This document shows, one piece after another, positions 1-7,995 of a DNA stretch of 64,000 nt. The stretch covers positions 1 through 64,000 of the forward strand of contig CAVSFO010000004.1 of assembly GCA_963727245.1 (NCBI GenBank), given 5' to 3'. A program made the translations under genes and the position numbers. Each line of letters begins with the position of its first letter. Position 1 is the stretch's first letter. The notes under the pieces were generated by a model. It was not told the DNA's origin, made no database searches, and worked only from the letters and a program-made list of their open reading frames with translations. The stretch is from JBKQVT01 sp963727245. Lineage in GTDB: Bacteria > Planctomycetota > Planctomycetia > Pirellulales > Thermoguttaceae.

Positions 1-829
1 GCTTCGTCATGTCAAACTCGGCCATCGCCTTTCCGAACATCGCCGCAGCTTGCTCCTCATTCTTCGCGTCGAACTCGAATTGACGGGATGTGAGATCGCC
101 GGCCACTTCACGCATAGCAATCTTCATTCCCGTCAGTTTCTCCACGAGCTTGTCTCGCGCGACGGACGCTCGAATGGTCGCGTGATGCAGGCCGTCTTCT
201 TGCCACTGCTTGACGATTTCGTACTTTTCCACAGCCACGGCTGTAGGTCAATACTTCGTCACGGATGAGTTGGTCATTTTTGACCACGGTTTCCGCATCG
301 ACCAGAAGGCCGACGGTTTGCTCAATGGCTTGGCTGAAGGCGTTCTGTGTCGCCTTCTCCGGGTCCGTCCCGACCCCGGTGACGATGACCTCTCCCGCCT
401 CTGGCCGAGCCGGGCGTGAGGCTTTTCTCGCCACCGGAAATATTCGACCGCGGCGACCTTCCCGCGGCTACTGTTTTGCGACAACGGAACACGATCCTTT
501 GGCCCTGCGGCCGGGCCGACCTCTTCGACGGCCCCAGACGCACGGTTAGCCCCTGATCGGTGCTTCACGTATTGTCGGTCGGCGTCGCTGAGACTTTCCA
601 GCGAAACCGTGATCCGTCCGTGCCGTCCTTCTTCGAGCGTAACTTTGCCTTCCTTGAAGTCCATGAAGGCGGCTTCTGTGCGGTGTTCGCCGCTACGGTC
701 AGTCCAAGTGGCGGAAAGCGTGGCTGATCCGGCGCTGGTGGCGGTGTCCTGTCCGGGGGCGGGCTCAGACACGGCAAGCAATACAACTCCAGCCGCCAGG
801 ACAACAAGCGTCTTGAACCTTGGAATCAT
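1..829 (-). pseudogene. SHD1-domain secreted protein, frameshifted and cut by window edge
   Basis: Start ATG at 829 follows an AAAGGG ribosome site. The first 30 residues form a signal peptide ending near a PAPGQD segment. Residues about 38-80 match the SHD1 (SLA1 homology) pattern common in planctomycete secreted proteins (ATWTDRSGEHRTEAAF...GRITVSLESLSDADRQYV). After a frame change near 400-430 the protein continues with GVGTDPEKATQNAFSQAIEQ and DAETVVKNDQLIRDEVLTYS, then changes frame again near 240-245 and continues VEKYEIVKQWQEDGLHHATI to the window edge. It is a paralogue of the next gene upstream (859-2131), which shares the GVGTD...NAFSQAIE...DEVLTYSRG block but lacks the SHD1 part. 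The block resembles LPP20/FlgT-like domains in layout; function is unknown. At least two frameshifts are needed to read it. Confidence 0.55.
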
Positions 830-858
830 TGTTCGCCCTTTCAACCTATTCTTTCGCC

Positions 859-2131
859 CTACCGGCGCTGCTCCTCTCCGTCCGCCCCGGTGTGGGTTTT
901 GTGATGTTCGCCAGTAGCTCGCCCGTGGCGCGTCCCTTCTTCTTCGAGGCACCCGACCGTCTTTACTACCTTGCGCAGGTCTTCTGGCGAAACAGCGAGA
1001 CCGAGTTCGACGTTCACCACCGGGCGATGCTTGGCATCCCATGTCGGGCCCACAAACCACGCGACGTATTTGTGGGTGATGTCCGCTTTACCTGTCCAAC
1101 CATGATGCCAGCTTGACGAGTCGCTTGTCAGCCGCACCGCGCAATCTCTTTGTTGTCCTTGTCCAGCAAGACGCAGAGAAGCCGATACCGGAAGTTGGAT
1201 GCCACTGTCTCGATCACTGCGCCCATAGGCTCGGGGACGCGATATACGTCCCAGTCTGTCCTATTACCGGCTGTGCTCGCCAGAGCGCAGATCAGCGTAC
1301 CACAACCTTCGAGTTGTTTTGGCATCCGAAGAATGCTGCCGGTCTTGTTCTTTCCCTTTTCGGGGTAGACGTAGCTCGCTCTCGCCGACTTCGTTTTGTC
1401 AAGGATGACTCGGAGAGCTGTGGACCAACTCTTCCATTGAGCGGGATCGGGAGAAACCCTAATGCTCACCTTTACGTTCGCGTCCCTTCCCTCTCTGGTT
1501 GTTCCCTGGCCTACGACTTCGACCTTTGTCAATTTCGTCATGTCAAAATCGGCCAGTTCCTTCTCGAACATCTGTGTGGCCTGCTCCTCGTTCTTAACCT
1601 CGAACTCAATTTGACAACCTACGAGGTCGCACCCCACCCGTTTAGAGCAATCTTCGTTCCCCGCAGCTTTTGGGCGAGCTTGCCCCCAGCAACACTCGCG
1701 CGGATTGTCGCATGGTGCTGGCCGCCCTCCTCCCACCGCTTGATGACCTCGTATTTCTCCATGTAACCGCGGCTGTAGGTCAAAACTTCATCACGGATGA
1801 GTTGGTCATTTTTGACCACGGTGTCGGCATCGACCAGCACGCCGACGAATTACTCAATAGCTTGGCTAAAGGCGTTCTGAACGGCCTTGTCCGGTCCGTG
1901 CCGACGCCGGTGACAGTCACCTCTTTGGCCTGCGGGGGCGTGCGCCAATTTCTCTTCAGCCGAGAAATTGCCCTCTGTGACTTTACTACTGGGGCCGTCT
2001 TCTGACGACGACGAACTGCCCTGATCCGGCGTCCTGGCAGCGGCGTCTCGCTTCTTTGCCGCAGCCAGGAACACCGGGAGCAGCAGAACAGCAACGATCA
2101 GGACCGGTAAACTGGTTCGTTTCGCAAGCAT
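859..2131 (-). pseudogene. Secreted protein with NAFSQAIE/DEVLTYS domain, multiply frameshifted
   Basis: The start at 2131 gives a signal peptide (MLAKRTSLPVLIVAVLLLPV). The coding signal then jumps between frames: EVTVTGVGTD in one frame (about 1890-1925), AVQNAFSQAIE in another (about 1850-1885), DADTVVKNDQLIRDEVLTYS then YMEKYEVIKRWEEGG (about 1650-1840), FEVKNEEQATQMFEKELADF down to LDKDNKEIAR (about 1135-1620), and finally SSWHHGWTGKADITHKYV to a stop at 859. At least four indels are required. It is the tandem paralogue of the gene at 1-829, separated from it by 29 bp, so both were probably co-transcribed from right to left. No enzymatic motif is seen. Either real decay or an unpolished sequence explains the damage. 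Confidence 0.55.
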
Positions 2132-2174
2132 CGTGATCTCCCCATAGCCTGTTCAACAATAAGCGGCATGGAAA

Positions 2175-2712
2175 CTACTCGCCGCGCTGGCCGTTGCCGT
2201 GGGTGCCTCCCGTAGTCTCGGCAACAGAGCCATCTTTGCGATAGCGAATTATGCGTTCGTGGGAACCCTGTGCGACCATCTCACCGGCTTTCTCGCCCGT
2301 GTCGTACCAGGCCGTTACCGTGCTGCGCAACCCGACTGTGTTACTTCCTGGTACTTTCGCCCATTCTCATACCACTCCGTCAAGGCGGATTTGTCCGCGC
2401 CACGGCGATTATCCGTCTTGAAGTGTTCGTAGGGATGCCGTTGAGGAATTCTTTCGTTTCCAGAAGTATGCCCGTTGATTCGCAGCGGTCGGTTACTATT
2501 TCCTCCCTGAAGACCATCGGAGACGGCGGAACAGAGTTGCGGCCACGGCCGGTGTTGGCCGACTCCCCCTTCGTCTCGGCGGGAACCCCTTCTGTGGAAC
2601 CTGTCCTCCATAAATACGTGGCACACAAGGTCGTCCCATTGTCTCCGATTTTTTCCTTTTCGAGTGTCGCTCTTTCAATGGCCCGAGCGGGTATCCTCGT
2701 CGTTTCCACCAC
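2175..2712 (-). pseudogene. YwqK-like MORN-repeat protein, frameshifted
   Basis: Reading from 2712, one frame gives residues up to KEFLNGIP, a second frame gives TDNRRGADKSALTEWYENGRKYQEVTQ (about 2325-2440), and a third gives SGLRSTVTAWYDTGEKAGEM through HGNGQRGE to a TAG stop at 2175. The EWYENGRKYQE and AWYDTGEKAGEM units are the repeats typical of the YwqK/MORN-variant family, short beta-hairpins often annotated as antitoxin-like but of uncertain function. Two frameshifts break it. It lies 43 bp upstream of the paralogue pair and may belong to the same transcript. The N-terminal half is not recognisable. Moderate confidence that the C-terminal part was coding. Confidence 0.4.
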
Positions 2713-2818
2713 GCCGCTGGAATTATCGTCAGCGTAATCGCCAGCGGCTATCGCAGGCCCATCTCCGCTCCCGGGCCAGGTTACGCCTCGCTATGAATAG
2801 AACAGGCAAGATCCTGCG

Positions 2819-2872
2819 AAAAAGAGCCCGGCGGGGCCTTCGAGCCCTTTGGCCTACCAGACCCGCCGGGCC
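2819..2872 (-). terminator. Intrinsic terminator downstream of the DGR template repeat
   Basis: On the minus strand a perfect 10-bp stem (GCCCGGCGGG at 2862-2871 pairing with CCCGCCGGGC at 2826-2835) is followed directly by TCTTTTT (2819-2825). It lies about 140 bp past the 3' end of the template repeat, which fits the length of RNA known to be needed downstream of the repeat in other DGRs. I infer that it ends the RT/template transcript. Confidence 0.7.
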
Positions 2873-3011
2873 GCTTTGTCGTTTGGCCGATGGCACAACA
2901 TGAGCCACCGACACTGGAGCGACGGCCATGGACTACACTGCTGCACGCCCGTGCGATCCGTAAATCGCCCGGCTCTCGCAGGTTCCGGTCGCATCCGACC
3001 GGAGCGCAGTG

Positions 3012-3131
3012 CTGGCAACGCGGAAGCCTGTGTTGTTGTTCCGGTTGTCCGGCGTGTTCCTGTTGCGTTTGGCGGAACGGGTGTTGTTCGGCCTGTTGTT
3101 CCAGGAACCGCCCCGAAGGACACGGTCATCT
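3012..3131 (-). repeat. DGR template repeat (TR)
   Basis: This 120-bp non-coding repeat matches the 3' end of the target gene (4687-4803). Alignment by eye shows 22 substitutions, all at adenines of this copy, plus one 3-nt gap in a run of three AAC triplets. Non-adenine bases are identical across the repeat. It is rich in AAC codons, which under adenine mutagenesis can encode many residues without giving stops. The first bases overlap the TGA stop of the reverse transcriptase gene. The 3' GC-rich stretch (GGCTTCCGCGTTGCCAG) is unchanged between copies and is the expected initiation-of-mutagenic-homing region; the first mismatch past it is a C/G difference, the classic boundary. Confidence 0.93.
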
Positions 3132-4196
3132 GGCCGTCGGCCCCACGAACATCGTACCCCACAATAAATCCTTCCGCAACCGCCAAGTATCAGCGTGTCC
3201 CGCGTGGCCCAGCCAGGCACGAATCCGTTGCGTGAGGCTTGTGGGCGACAGGAGTCCCGCACCGTACAGACGCTGATAGGTCCGCAAGCGGCGACCGAAA
3301 CGGGCAAGGCCCCTGCGATCCAGGAACCGATGGTCCGGCCACACGCGGTAGCCCAGCAGTCGCAAACCATCTTCCACCCGGCTGATGGCACGTTTCTTGG
3401 GGTGCAGCCAGAGCCGTAGTCCAAGGAGGAATTGTTCGACGACACAGCGAATGTCGCCAAGCCGACGCCGGTCATTGTCGAGGATCACGAAATCATCGCA
3501 GTAGCGGATGTAATAGCGGCACCCCAGCCGCTCCTTGACGAAGTGGTCCAGCGAGTCGAGGTAGACGTTGGCGAAGAACTGGCTTGTCTGATTGCCGATG
3601 GGGATTCCGCGCCGCCGCTCCAAGGTTGTGAACAGGTCATCGCCGGGAAAGAACCCCGGCACTTCTTCCTGGGGATTGGAGTGCTCGACAATCACGCCCG
3701 CCAACCACATGACTTCGGGGTCCTTGATCTTCCTTGCCAGCCGCTCCAGGAGCATGGCGTGATCGACGCTCGGAAAGAACTTGCGAACGTCGCACTTCAG
3801 CACGTAGCGGTTCTGGCGGGCAAAGGCCGTGTAGCGGTCCACGGTGGCGTGCGTTCCCTTCCCTCGGCGGCAGGCGTAGCTGTCGAAAACGAACGACCGC
3901 TCGAAGATCGGCTCTAGGACGTTGCACAGGGCATGATGGACTACGCGGTCCCGATAGGGCGCAGCACTGATCAGCCGTGGTTTGGGATCGGTGATCGTGA
4001 ACGTACGGAACGGCCCCGGCCGATAGGTCCGCTCCAACAAATCCCGCCGCAGACCGACCAGATTCATTTCCAGATCGAACTCAAATGCCTCGACGGCCTG
4101 CTTCGAGCGTTTGCCGCGTCGGGCCTTGCGTGCAGCGCGATACAAGTTCTCGAAACTCGTTAGCCCCTCCCAGAGGTTCCCGCAACGTCGCACCAT
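3126..4196 (-). CDS. DGR reverse transcriptase
   Basis: A 356-residue error-prone reverse transcriptase that copies the template-repeat RNA into cDNA with adenine-specific mutations for transfer into the target gene. Motifs seen: the first catalytic Asp in KCDVRKFFPSVDH (D136), the DGR-type IGNQTSQ motif at 200-206 in place of the QGxxxSP of other retroelements, and the YCDD active site at 232-235. The start is chosen at 4196 because GGAGGA lies five bases upstream and the N-terminus MVRRCGNLWEGLTSFENLYR is typical of DGR enzymes; a longer reading to 4511 would overlap Avd in another frame. There is no maturase or endonuclease domain, which argues against a group II intron. It starts 23 bp after avd, and its stop codon lies inside the template repeat. 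The frame is intact, unlike many neighbours. Confidence 0.95.
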   Translation of the reverse strand: MVRRCGNLWEGLTSFENLYRAARKARRGKRSKQAVEAFEFDLEMNLVGLRRDLLERTYRPGPFRTFTITDPKPRLISAAPYRDRVVHHALCNVLEPIFERSFVFDSYACRRGKGTHATVDRYTAFARQNRYVLKCDVRKFFPSVDHAMLLERLARKIKDPEVMWLAGVIVEHSNPQEEVPGFFPGDDLFTTLERRRGIPIGNQTSQFFANVYLDSLDHFVKERLGCRYYIRYCDDFVILDNDRRRLGDIRCVVEQFLLGLRLWLHPKKRAISRVEDGLRLLGYRVWPDHRFLDRRGLARFGRRLRTYQRLYGAGLLSPTSLTQRIRAWLGHAGHADTWRLRKDLLWGTMFVGPTAR

Positions 4197-4219
4197 TCGC
4201 TCCTCCAGGGAATTGCACG

Positions 4220-4564
4220 TCAGGCCGGGGATTGCCGGTGCCAGCCACCCACCTGCCGCCCGATGTCCGTAAGCCCCTCGGCGGCCATGCCGTAGCTTTT
4301 CAGCGACAGGCAATGCTGATCCTTGGCCAAGCGGACCTGAAATCGCAGGATTTCCAAGTCGAGATTCACCTGATCCAGCATGGCCCTCCGACTCCGCGTG
4401 TATTTGGCGCGGATCAGGTTTTCCAGAACTTCGTAAAGCTGCCTTTCCATTCGCTCCCCCAGCACGAAACGCTGGTCGCGGGGAAACTTGGCGATCTTGG
4501 GATTCAACCACAACACGAAATCGTAGAAGGCACGGATGATCGGCAGCTCTTCGTCGCGGGGCAT
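4220..4564 (-). CDS. avd: DGR accessory variability determinant (Avd-like)
   Basis: A 114-residue, highly charged helical protein. The sequence RAFYDFVLWLNPKIAKFPRD, then RFVLGERMERQLYEVLENLI, then NLDLEILRFQVRLAKD and a closing GRQVGGW is the pattern of the four-helix-bundle Avd family. In characterised DGRs, Avd forms a pentameric barrel that binds the reverse transcriptase and the template RNA and is needed for mutagenic homing. It sits between the target gene (112 bp upstream) and the reverse transcriptase (23 bp downstream), the usual order. No convincing Shine-Dalgarno site precedes the ATG at 4564, so it may depend on translation of the upstream gene. Confidence 0.88.
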   Translation of the reverse strand: MPRDEELPIIRAFYDFVLWLNPKIAKFPRDQRFVLGERMERQLYEVLENLIRAKYTRSRRAMLDQVNLDLEILRFQVRLAKDQHCLSLKSYGMAAEGLTDIGRQVGGWHRQSPA

Positions 4565-4605
4565 GGCGATTGCTTAGGAGGCAGAAAATGGGCTACAAAA
4601 TCGCA

Positions 4606-4620
4606 CGCCGCTGCGCGGCG
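4606..4620 (-). repeat. Inverted repeat downstream of the variable repeat
   Basis: CGCCGC-TGC-GCGGCG, a perfect 6-bp stem with a 3-nt loop, lies 66 bp past the 3' end of the variable repeat and just upstream of avd. Hairpin or cruciform structures at this place are required for target recognition in the Bordetella phage DGR. The equivalent role here is inferred from position and shape only. A T-rich tract lies between it and the target stop codon. Confidence 0.5.
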
Positions 4621-4676
4621 AGGTAAAAGGGAAAAGCGAAAAACCGCAAACGGTAACAAGGCCAGATGCCATACCA

Positions 4677-5663
4677 TTACTGAGTCCTGGCAACGCGGAA
4701 GCCCGCGAGGTACCGGATGTCCGGCGCGCACCTGCTGCGAGCGGCGGAACGGGAGAAGATCGGCCAGCTGAGCCAGGAACCGCCCCGAAGGACACGGCCA
4801 TCTCCGGAGTCTGGGCCAGTGGGGTCGTCTATGGGGGATTTGGCGTAGTATTCCGCGCCGTACCAATCCGCGCACCACTGCCAGGCATTTCCGTGCATGT
4901 CGTAGAGCCCGAAGGCATTGGGCTTGAACTTTCCCACTGGAGCCGTGAACACATAGCCGTCGCTCGCCTGGATCGTCCATGTCCAGCCAGGGAACTTCGC
5001 CTTGGCCGTCGCATCGGCCACATTGCCGACCTTGGCCAGCGTTTCGGGATCGTCGCCGCTGTAGTACCGCGTTGTCGTGCCAGCACGGCAGGCGTATTCC
5101 CACTCGGCCTCCGTGGGCAGTCGGTAGGTCTTCCCATCCTTGCGGCTGAGCCACTTGCAAAACTCCACCGCATCGTTCCAACTCACGTTGACCACCGGAT
5201 GTTCGTCGGTCTGCTCGAAACCCGCGTTCCGCCAGGAATACTTTTCGTTGAAGCCGAACTCCTTCTTGTCAGGGTTCCAGCCCCAGGCCCCCGGCTTCTC
5301 TCCCTTCTCCGCCTCCGTCTTGTACTTTGTGTCGGCGACGAACTGCCGAAACTGGCCCCGCGTGACATGGTACGTGCCCAGATAGAACGGCTTGGTAATT
5401 CGCACCCGGTGCTGAGGGTGCTCGGCCTTGAAGAAGTCTGCTGTTAGAAAATCCTGGCCGTAGGCCTTCTTGAAGAAGGCAGCCGTGGCCTCCGCTGACT
5501 CACCGCTGCCCATCTTGAACTCGCCCGAAGGGATGAACACCAGCTCCATCTTCATCCCACCGCCCAAGTCTACCGCAAGCTTTTTGGGAGGCTCTTTCGT
5601 CTCGCCGAAAGCGGTCCCCGCCATGGTGAAAAGCACGATGCACCCAATCACGAAGTTTCTCAT
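4677..5663 (-). CDS. DGR target: secreted FGE-sulfatase (C-type lectin fold) protein
   Basis: A 328-residue protein of the formylglycine-generating-enzyme/SUMF1 family, whose fold is a C-type-lectin variant and a frequent DGR scaffold. Residues 1-21 are a signal peptide (MRNFVIGCIVLFTMAGTAFG), so it acts outside the cytoplasm. Family motifs: FIPSGEFKMGSG, HPVVNVSWNDAVEFCKWLS, YRLPTEAEWEYACRAGTTT, NAFGLYDMHGNAWQWCADWY and RVLRGGSW. The variable repeat makes the last 40 residues, the ligand-facing part of the fold in studied targets. The start at 5663 is preceded by GGGAGGA; the ATG at 5708 lacks one. The likely role is a diversified binding protein for surfaces or ligands rather than a sulfatase activator, inferred from the DGR context. 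It is the first gene of the DGR operon. Confidence 0.92.
   Translation of the reverse strand: MRNFVIGCIVLFTMAGTAFGETKEPPKKLAVDLGGGMKMELVFIPSGEFKMGSGESAEATAAFFKKAYGQDFLTADFFKAEHPQHRVRITKPFYLGTYHVTRGQFRQFVADTKYKTEAEKGEKPGAWGWNPDKKEFGFNEKYSWRNAGFEQTDEHPVVNVSWNDAVEFCKWLSRKDGKTYRLPTEAEWEYACRAGTTTRYYSGDDPETLAKVGNVADATAKAKFPGWTWTIQASDGYVFTAPVGKFKPNAFGLYDMHGNAWQWCADWYGAEYYAKSPIDDPTGPDSGDGRVLRGGSWLSWPIFSRSAARSRCAPDIRYLAGFRVARTQ
4687..4803 (-). repeat. DGR variable repeat (VR)
   Basis: The last 117 bp of coding sequence of the target gene, encoding about residues 287-326. It matches the template repeat at 3012-3131 except at 22 template adenines (now C, T or G) and for loss of one AAC triplet. Changed codons include AAC to CTC, AGC, ATC, TTC, TGC and TAC, and AAA to GCT, giving a segment RGGSWLSWPIFSRSAARSRC in place of the Asn-rich template reading. 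Ten template adenines are unchanged. The pattern is direct evidence of past mutagenic homing. Confidence 0.93.
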
Positions 5664-5822
5664 AACGTGTCCTCCCATAAGAGATTTTACTGGCCCGGCG
5701 ATGGTCACGCTGCACCAGGACGACCAGTGTACCCCGCCAACGGGTAGGAATTTTGATCAGACGCAACGCCCCTGATTTTATCGCGGACGGCGGTCGCCGG
5801 GAAGACTCCGTGGAAAAGCCGC

Positions 5823-7514
5823 CTATTGGGCGACGGCAAGCCGACGTGCGGCCCGTTTACGGCGGCGACGGGCCTGGGCCTCGCGGGATTCTTCTTCCCG
5901 TTGCTCAAGCCGGTGCTCGGGGTGGGCGGCCACCCAGCGATCCGGCAGTAGGGCTTCCAGAGCGGCGGTGTCGCCAGGGGCGACCGCTGCAATCCGACGC
6001 AGCACGTCGGTCAGGTAGGGCCACACGTCCACGCAGTTCCGCCGGGCACTCTGCACCAGTGTGTAGAGCGTCGCCGCTGTCTGGCCGCCCCTCTCGCTTC
6101 CAAAGAACAAGAAATTTTTTCTACCGATCACCACGGGCCGCAGAAGCCGTTCGATGATGTTGTTGTCGATCCGGATTCTTCCGTCGCTGGTGTACCGGAC
6201 GAACGCCTTCCAGCGGTTCAGCACGTAGTCGATCGCTTCAGCCAGCTTCGACGTGGGACGCAACGTGGGCCGCACCTCGTCGAAACGGGCTTTCATCCGC
6301 GCTAGGATTGGCAACGCCTCGGCCTGGCGCAACGCCCGGCGCTCGTCCGCCGACATTCCCTGCGCACGGTCCTCGATGTCGTAAAGCTGCTGTGTCCAGA
6401 TCATGGCCTCGTGAACCAGCGGGTGGCTGGTCGCCGGAATCGCTTCCTCGAAGCCCCTTCGACCATGAGCCCAACACGCTACGTCCATCAGTCGGCCCTC
6501 TGAATGGCGGACCAGCGAGGTGTAGACCGCGTAGCCATCGGTCTGTAAATAACCACGATAGTTTGCCAACATCTCTGCCGGGCCATCCCGACTGCGGCTA
6601 GGGCGAAAGTCGTAGAACACGAACGGATGGTCGGCGTCGCCCGCGTACCCGCTGATGTAGCCGGTGATCGTCTTGCCGTGCCCTGGTTTGAGCATCCGCA
6701 CCTCCGTTTCGTCGGCGTTGATGACGGCGCTGGCAAGCACCCGCTGGTGGATCAGTCGCTCCAGAGGCCGCAAGGCCAAGGCCGTCCGTCCCAAAAGCCC
6801 GCACAACAGCGCCCGCGACAGCCACCGCTTCAGCGGACCCAGCAGCAGTTCCTGCTGCCGATAGACCGGTAGATGGTGCAAGAACTTCCAGGTCGCCAGC
6901 CAAGCCAGGATGCTCGGCCCGAAGGGACTCTTCTCCACGGCCTGCGGCGGCCTCTGCGTGGTCAGCATCTGGGAGCCGTCGTGACAGGCCGAACAGCCGT
7001 AGGTGTACCGCACCTCTTCGACCACATAGAGCTTCGCCTCTTCCATCTCCAGCCGCTTCGTGACGTGGGTGCGGGTGATGACCCGCTGAGCACCGCAGCA
7101 GCCACAGGGCACTTCTGCCTCGGGAAGCGGATATTCGGTCCGACGGTGTTCCCAGAATTGCGGGAATTCGATCCTCGGTCGTCGTGGCTTTCGTCGAGTC
7201 CGAGGCGGCGGCGAGTCTGCGTTGTCGTTCTGGGGGTTCTGCTGCTGGGCATCCAGCCCTTCGACGACTTCGGGCACGAAAAGCACCTTCTGATCGGGCG
7301 AAGGGGCGTACCGCTCACGACGTTGGCCGAACATCGCCCGCTTAAAGAACCGCAGTTGCTCAGCGGCCTTCGCCAGTTGCTCCTGGTAGGCGGCAATGGC
7401 TTCCTGCTGCTGCGCGATGACGGCCTGTTGCTCTGCACCTGTCTGCTCCAGCTCACGAATCCGTTGCTGACAGGCCGCCAACTGATCGGCAAGAGATGAA
7501 CTTCCGTGCTCCAT
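5823..7514 (-). CDS. tnpC: IS66 transposase TnpC
   Basis: A 563-residue transposase. An N-terminal coiled coil (about residues 8-50) is followed by the IS66 signature FKRAMFGQRRERYAP, a zinc-binding region with Cys pairs (CGCCGAQRV...YGCSACH) and a DDE catalytic domain with INADETEVRML and YLQTDGYAVY. The conserved end RIDNNIIERLLRPVVIGRKN then NCVDVWPYLTDVLRRI is also present. The C-terminus is a basic tail, PEHRLEQREEESREAQARRR onward, ending LAVAQ. That tail is found twice more in the window as isolated fragments (14112-14210 and 35993-36091). The frame is uninterrupted and the length is normal for the family, so it may still be active. Confidence 0.93.
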   Translation of the reverse strand: MEHGSSSLADQLAACQQRIRELEQTGAEQQAVIAQQQEAIAAYQEQLAKAAEQLRFFKRAMFGQRRERYAPSPDQKVLFVPEVVEGLDAQQQNPQNDNADSPPPRTRRKPRRPRIEFPQFWEHRRTEYPLPEAEVPCGCCGAQRVITRTHVTKRLEMEEAKLYVVEEVRYTYGCSACHDGSQMLTTQRPPQAVEKSPFGPSILAWLATWKFLHHLPVYRQQELLLGPLKRWLSRALLCGLLGRTALALRPLERLIHQRVLASAVINADETEVRMLKPGHGKTITGYISGYAGDADHPFVFYDFRPSRSRDGPAEMLANYRGYLQTDGYAVYTSLVRHSEGRLMDVACWAHGRRGFEEAIPATSHPLVHEAMIWTQQLYDIEDRAQGMSADERRALRQAEALPILARMKARFDEVRPTLRPTSKLAEAIDYVLNRWKAFVRYTSDGRIRIDNNIIERLLRPVVIGRKNFLFFGSERGGQTAATLYTLVQSARRNCVDVWPYLTDVLRRIAAVAPGDTAALEALLPDRWVAAHPEHRLEQREEESREAQARRRRKRAARRLAVAQ

Positions 7515-7620
7515 GCCCTATTAAACGCTCGACACCGCCATTTGGTTCTGCCGATATGGAAGATTTCTTTCGGGACGTGGGAATGAGGACGTGGGCGTGC
7601 TTCGTAACACCGAGTTGGCG

Positions 7621-7995
7621 TCATGCACGACGCCATCGCGGGCGATGCCGCACACTGGCCAAGTCGATGCCTTCCAGGATCAGCGTCAGATCGCTCAATC
7701 GCATCTCGATTCCGGCGGGTGAAGTCGAGCCGTCCTCGCGCACCGTCCGCGCCGCCTTCGGTACTTCAAAGGTTCCGCCTTCCAATCGCTTGTACCAAAT
7801 GACTAGGCCGTCGCCCGCAAACCAAAGTACCTTCACGCGATCGCTGCGCCGATTGAAGAAGAGAAACAGATCGCCCGATTCCACCTGCTGGCCCAATTCT
7901 CGCTCCACCACTCCAACCAGCCCCTCGAACGACTTCCTCATATCTGTGGGGCCGGTCTTGGCAAAGACGCGGAGGGACGAGGGCAACGTCAACAT
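7621..7995 (-). CDS. tnpB: IS66 Orf2 protein TnpB
   Basis: A 124-residue protein of the IS66 Orf2 family, an accessory protein of unknown biochemical role in IS66 transposition. The N-terminus shows the family core TDMRKSFEGLVGVVERELGQ followed by GDLFLFFNRRSDRVKVLWF and GLVIWYKRLEGGTFEVP. The start at 7995 overlaps the end of tnpA by seven bases, so translational coupling is likely. TnpC begins 106 bp downstream. Confidence 0.92.
   Translation of the reverse strand: MLTLPSSLRVFAKTGPTDMRKSFEGLVGVVERELGQQVESGDLFLFFNRRSDRVKVLWFAGDGLVIWYKRLEGGTFEVPKAARTVREDGSTSPAGIEMRLSDLTLILEGIDLASVRHRPRWRRA

Noticed and set aside
2933..3475. A 180-codon minus-strand ORF running through the template repeat
   Set aside because: Its middle reads like the end of the target protein only because it translates the template repeat. 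It overlaps the RT gene in another frame and has no start signal.
3126..4196. Retron or group II intron origin for the reverse transcriptase
   Set aside because: There is no maturase/endonuclease domain or retron-type RNA, while a template/variable repeat pair and Avd are present.
3126..4511. A 461-residue reading of the reverse transcriptase
   Set aside because: The first 105 residues are an out-of-frame shadow of avd. The ATG at 4196 has a strong ribosome site and a family-typical N-terminus.
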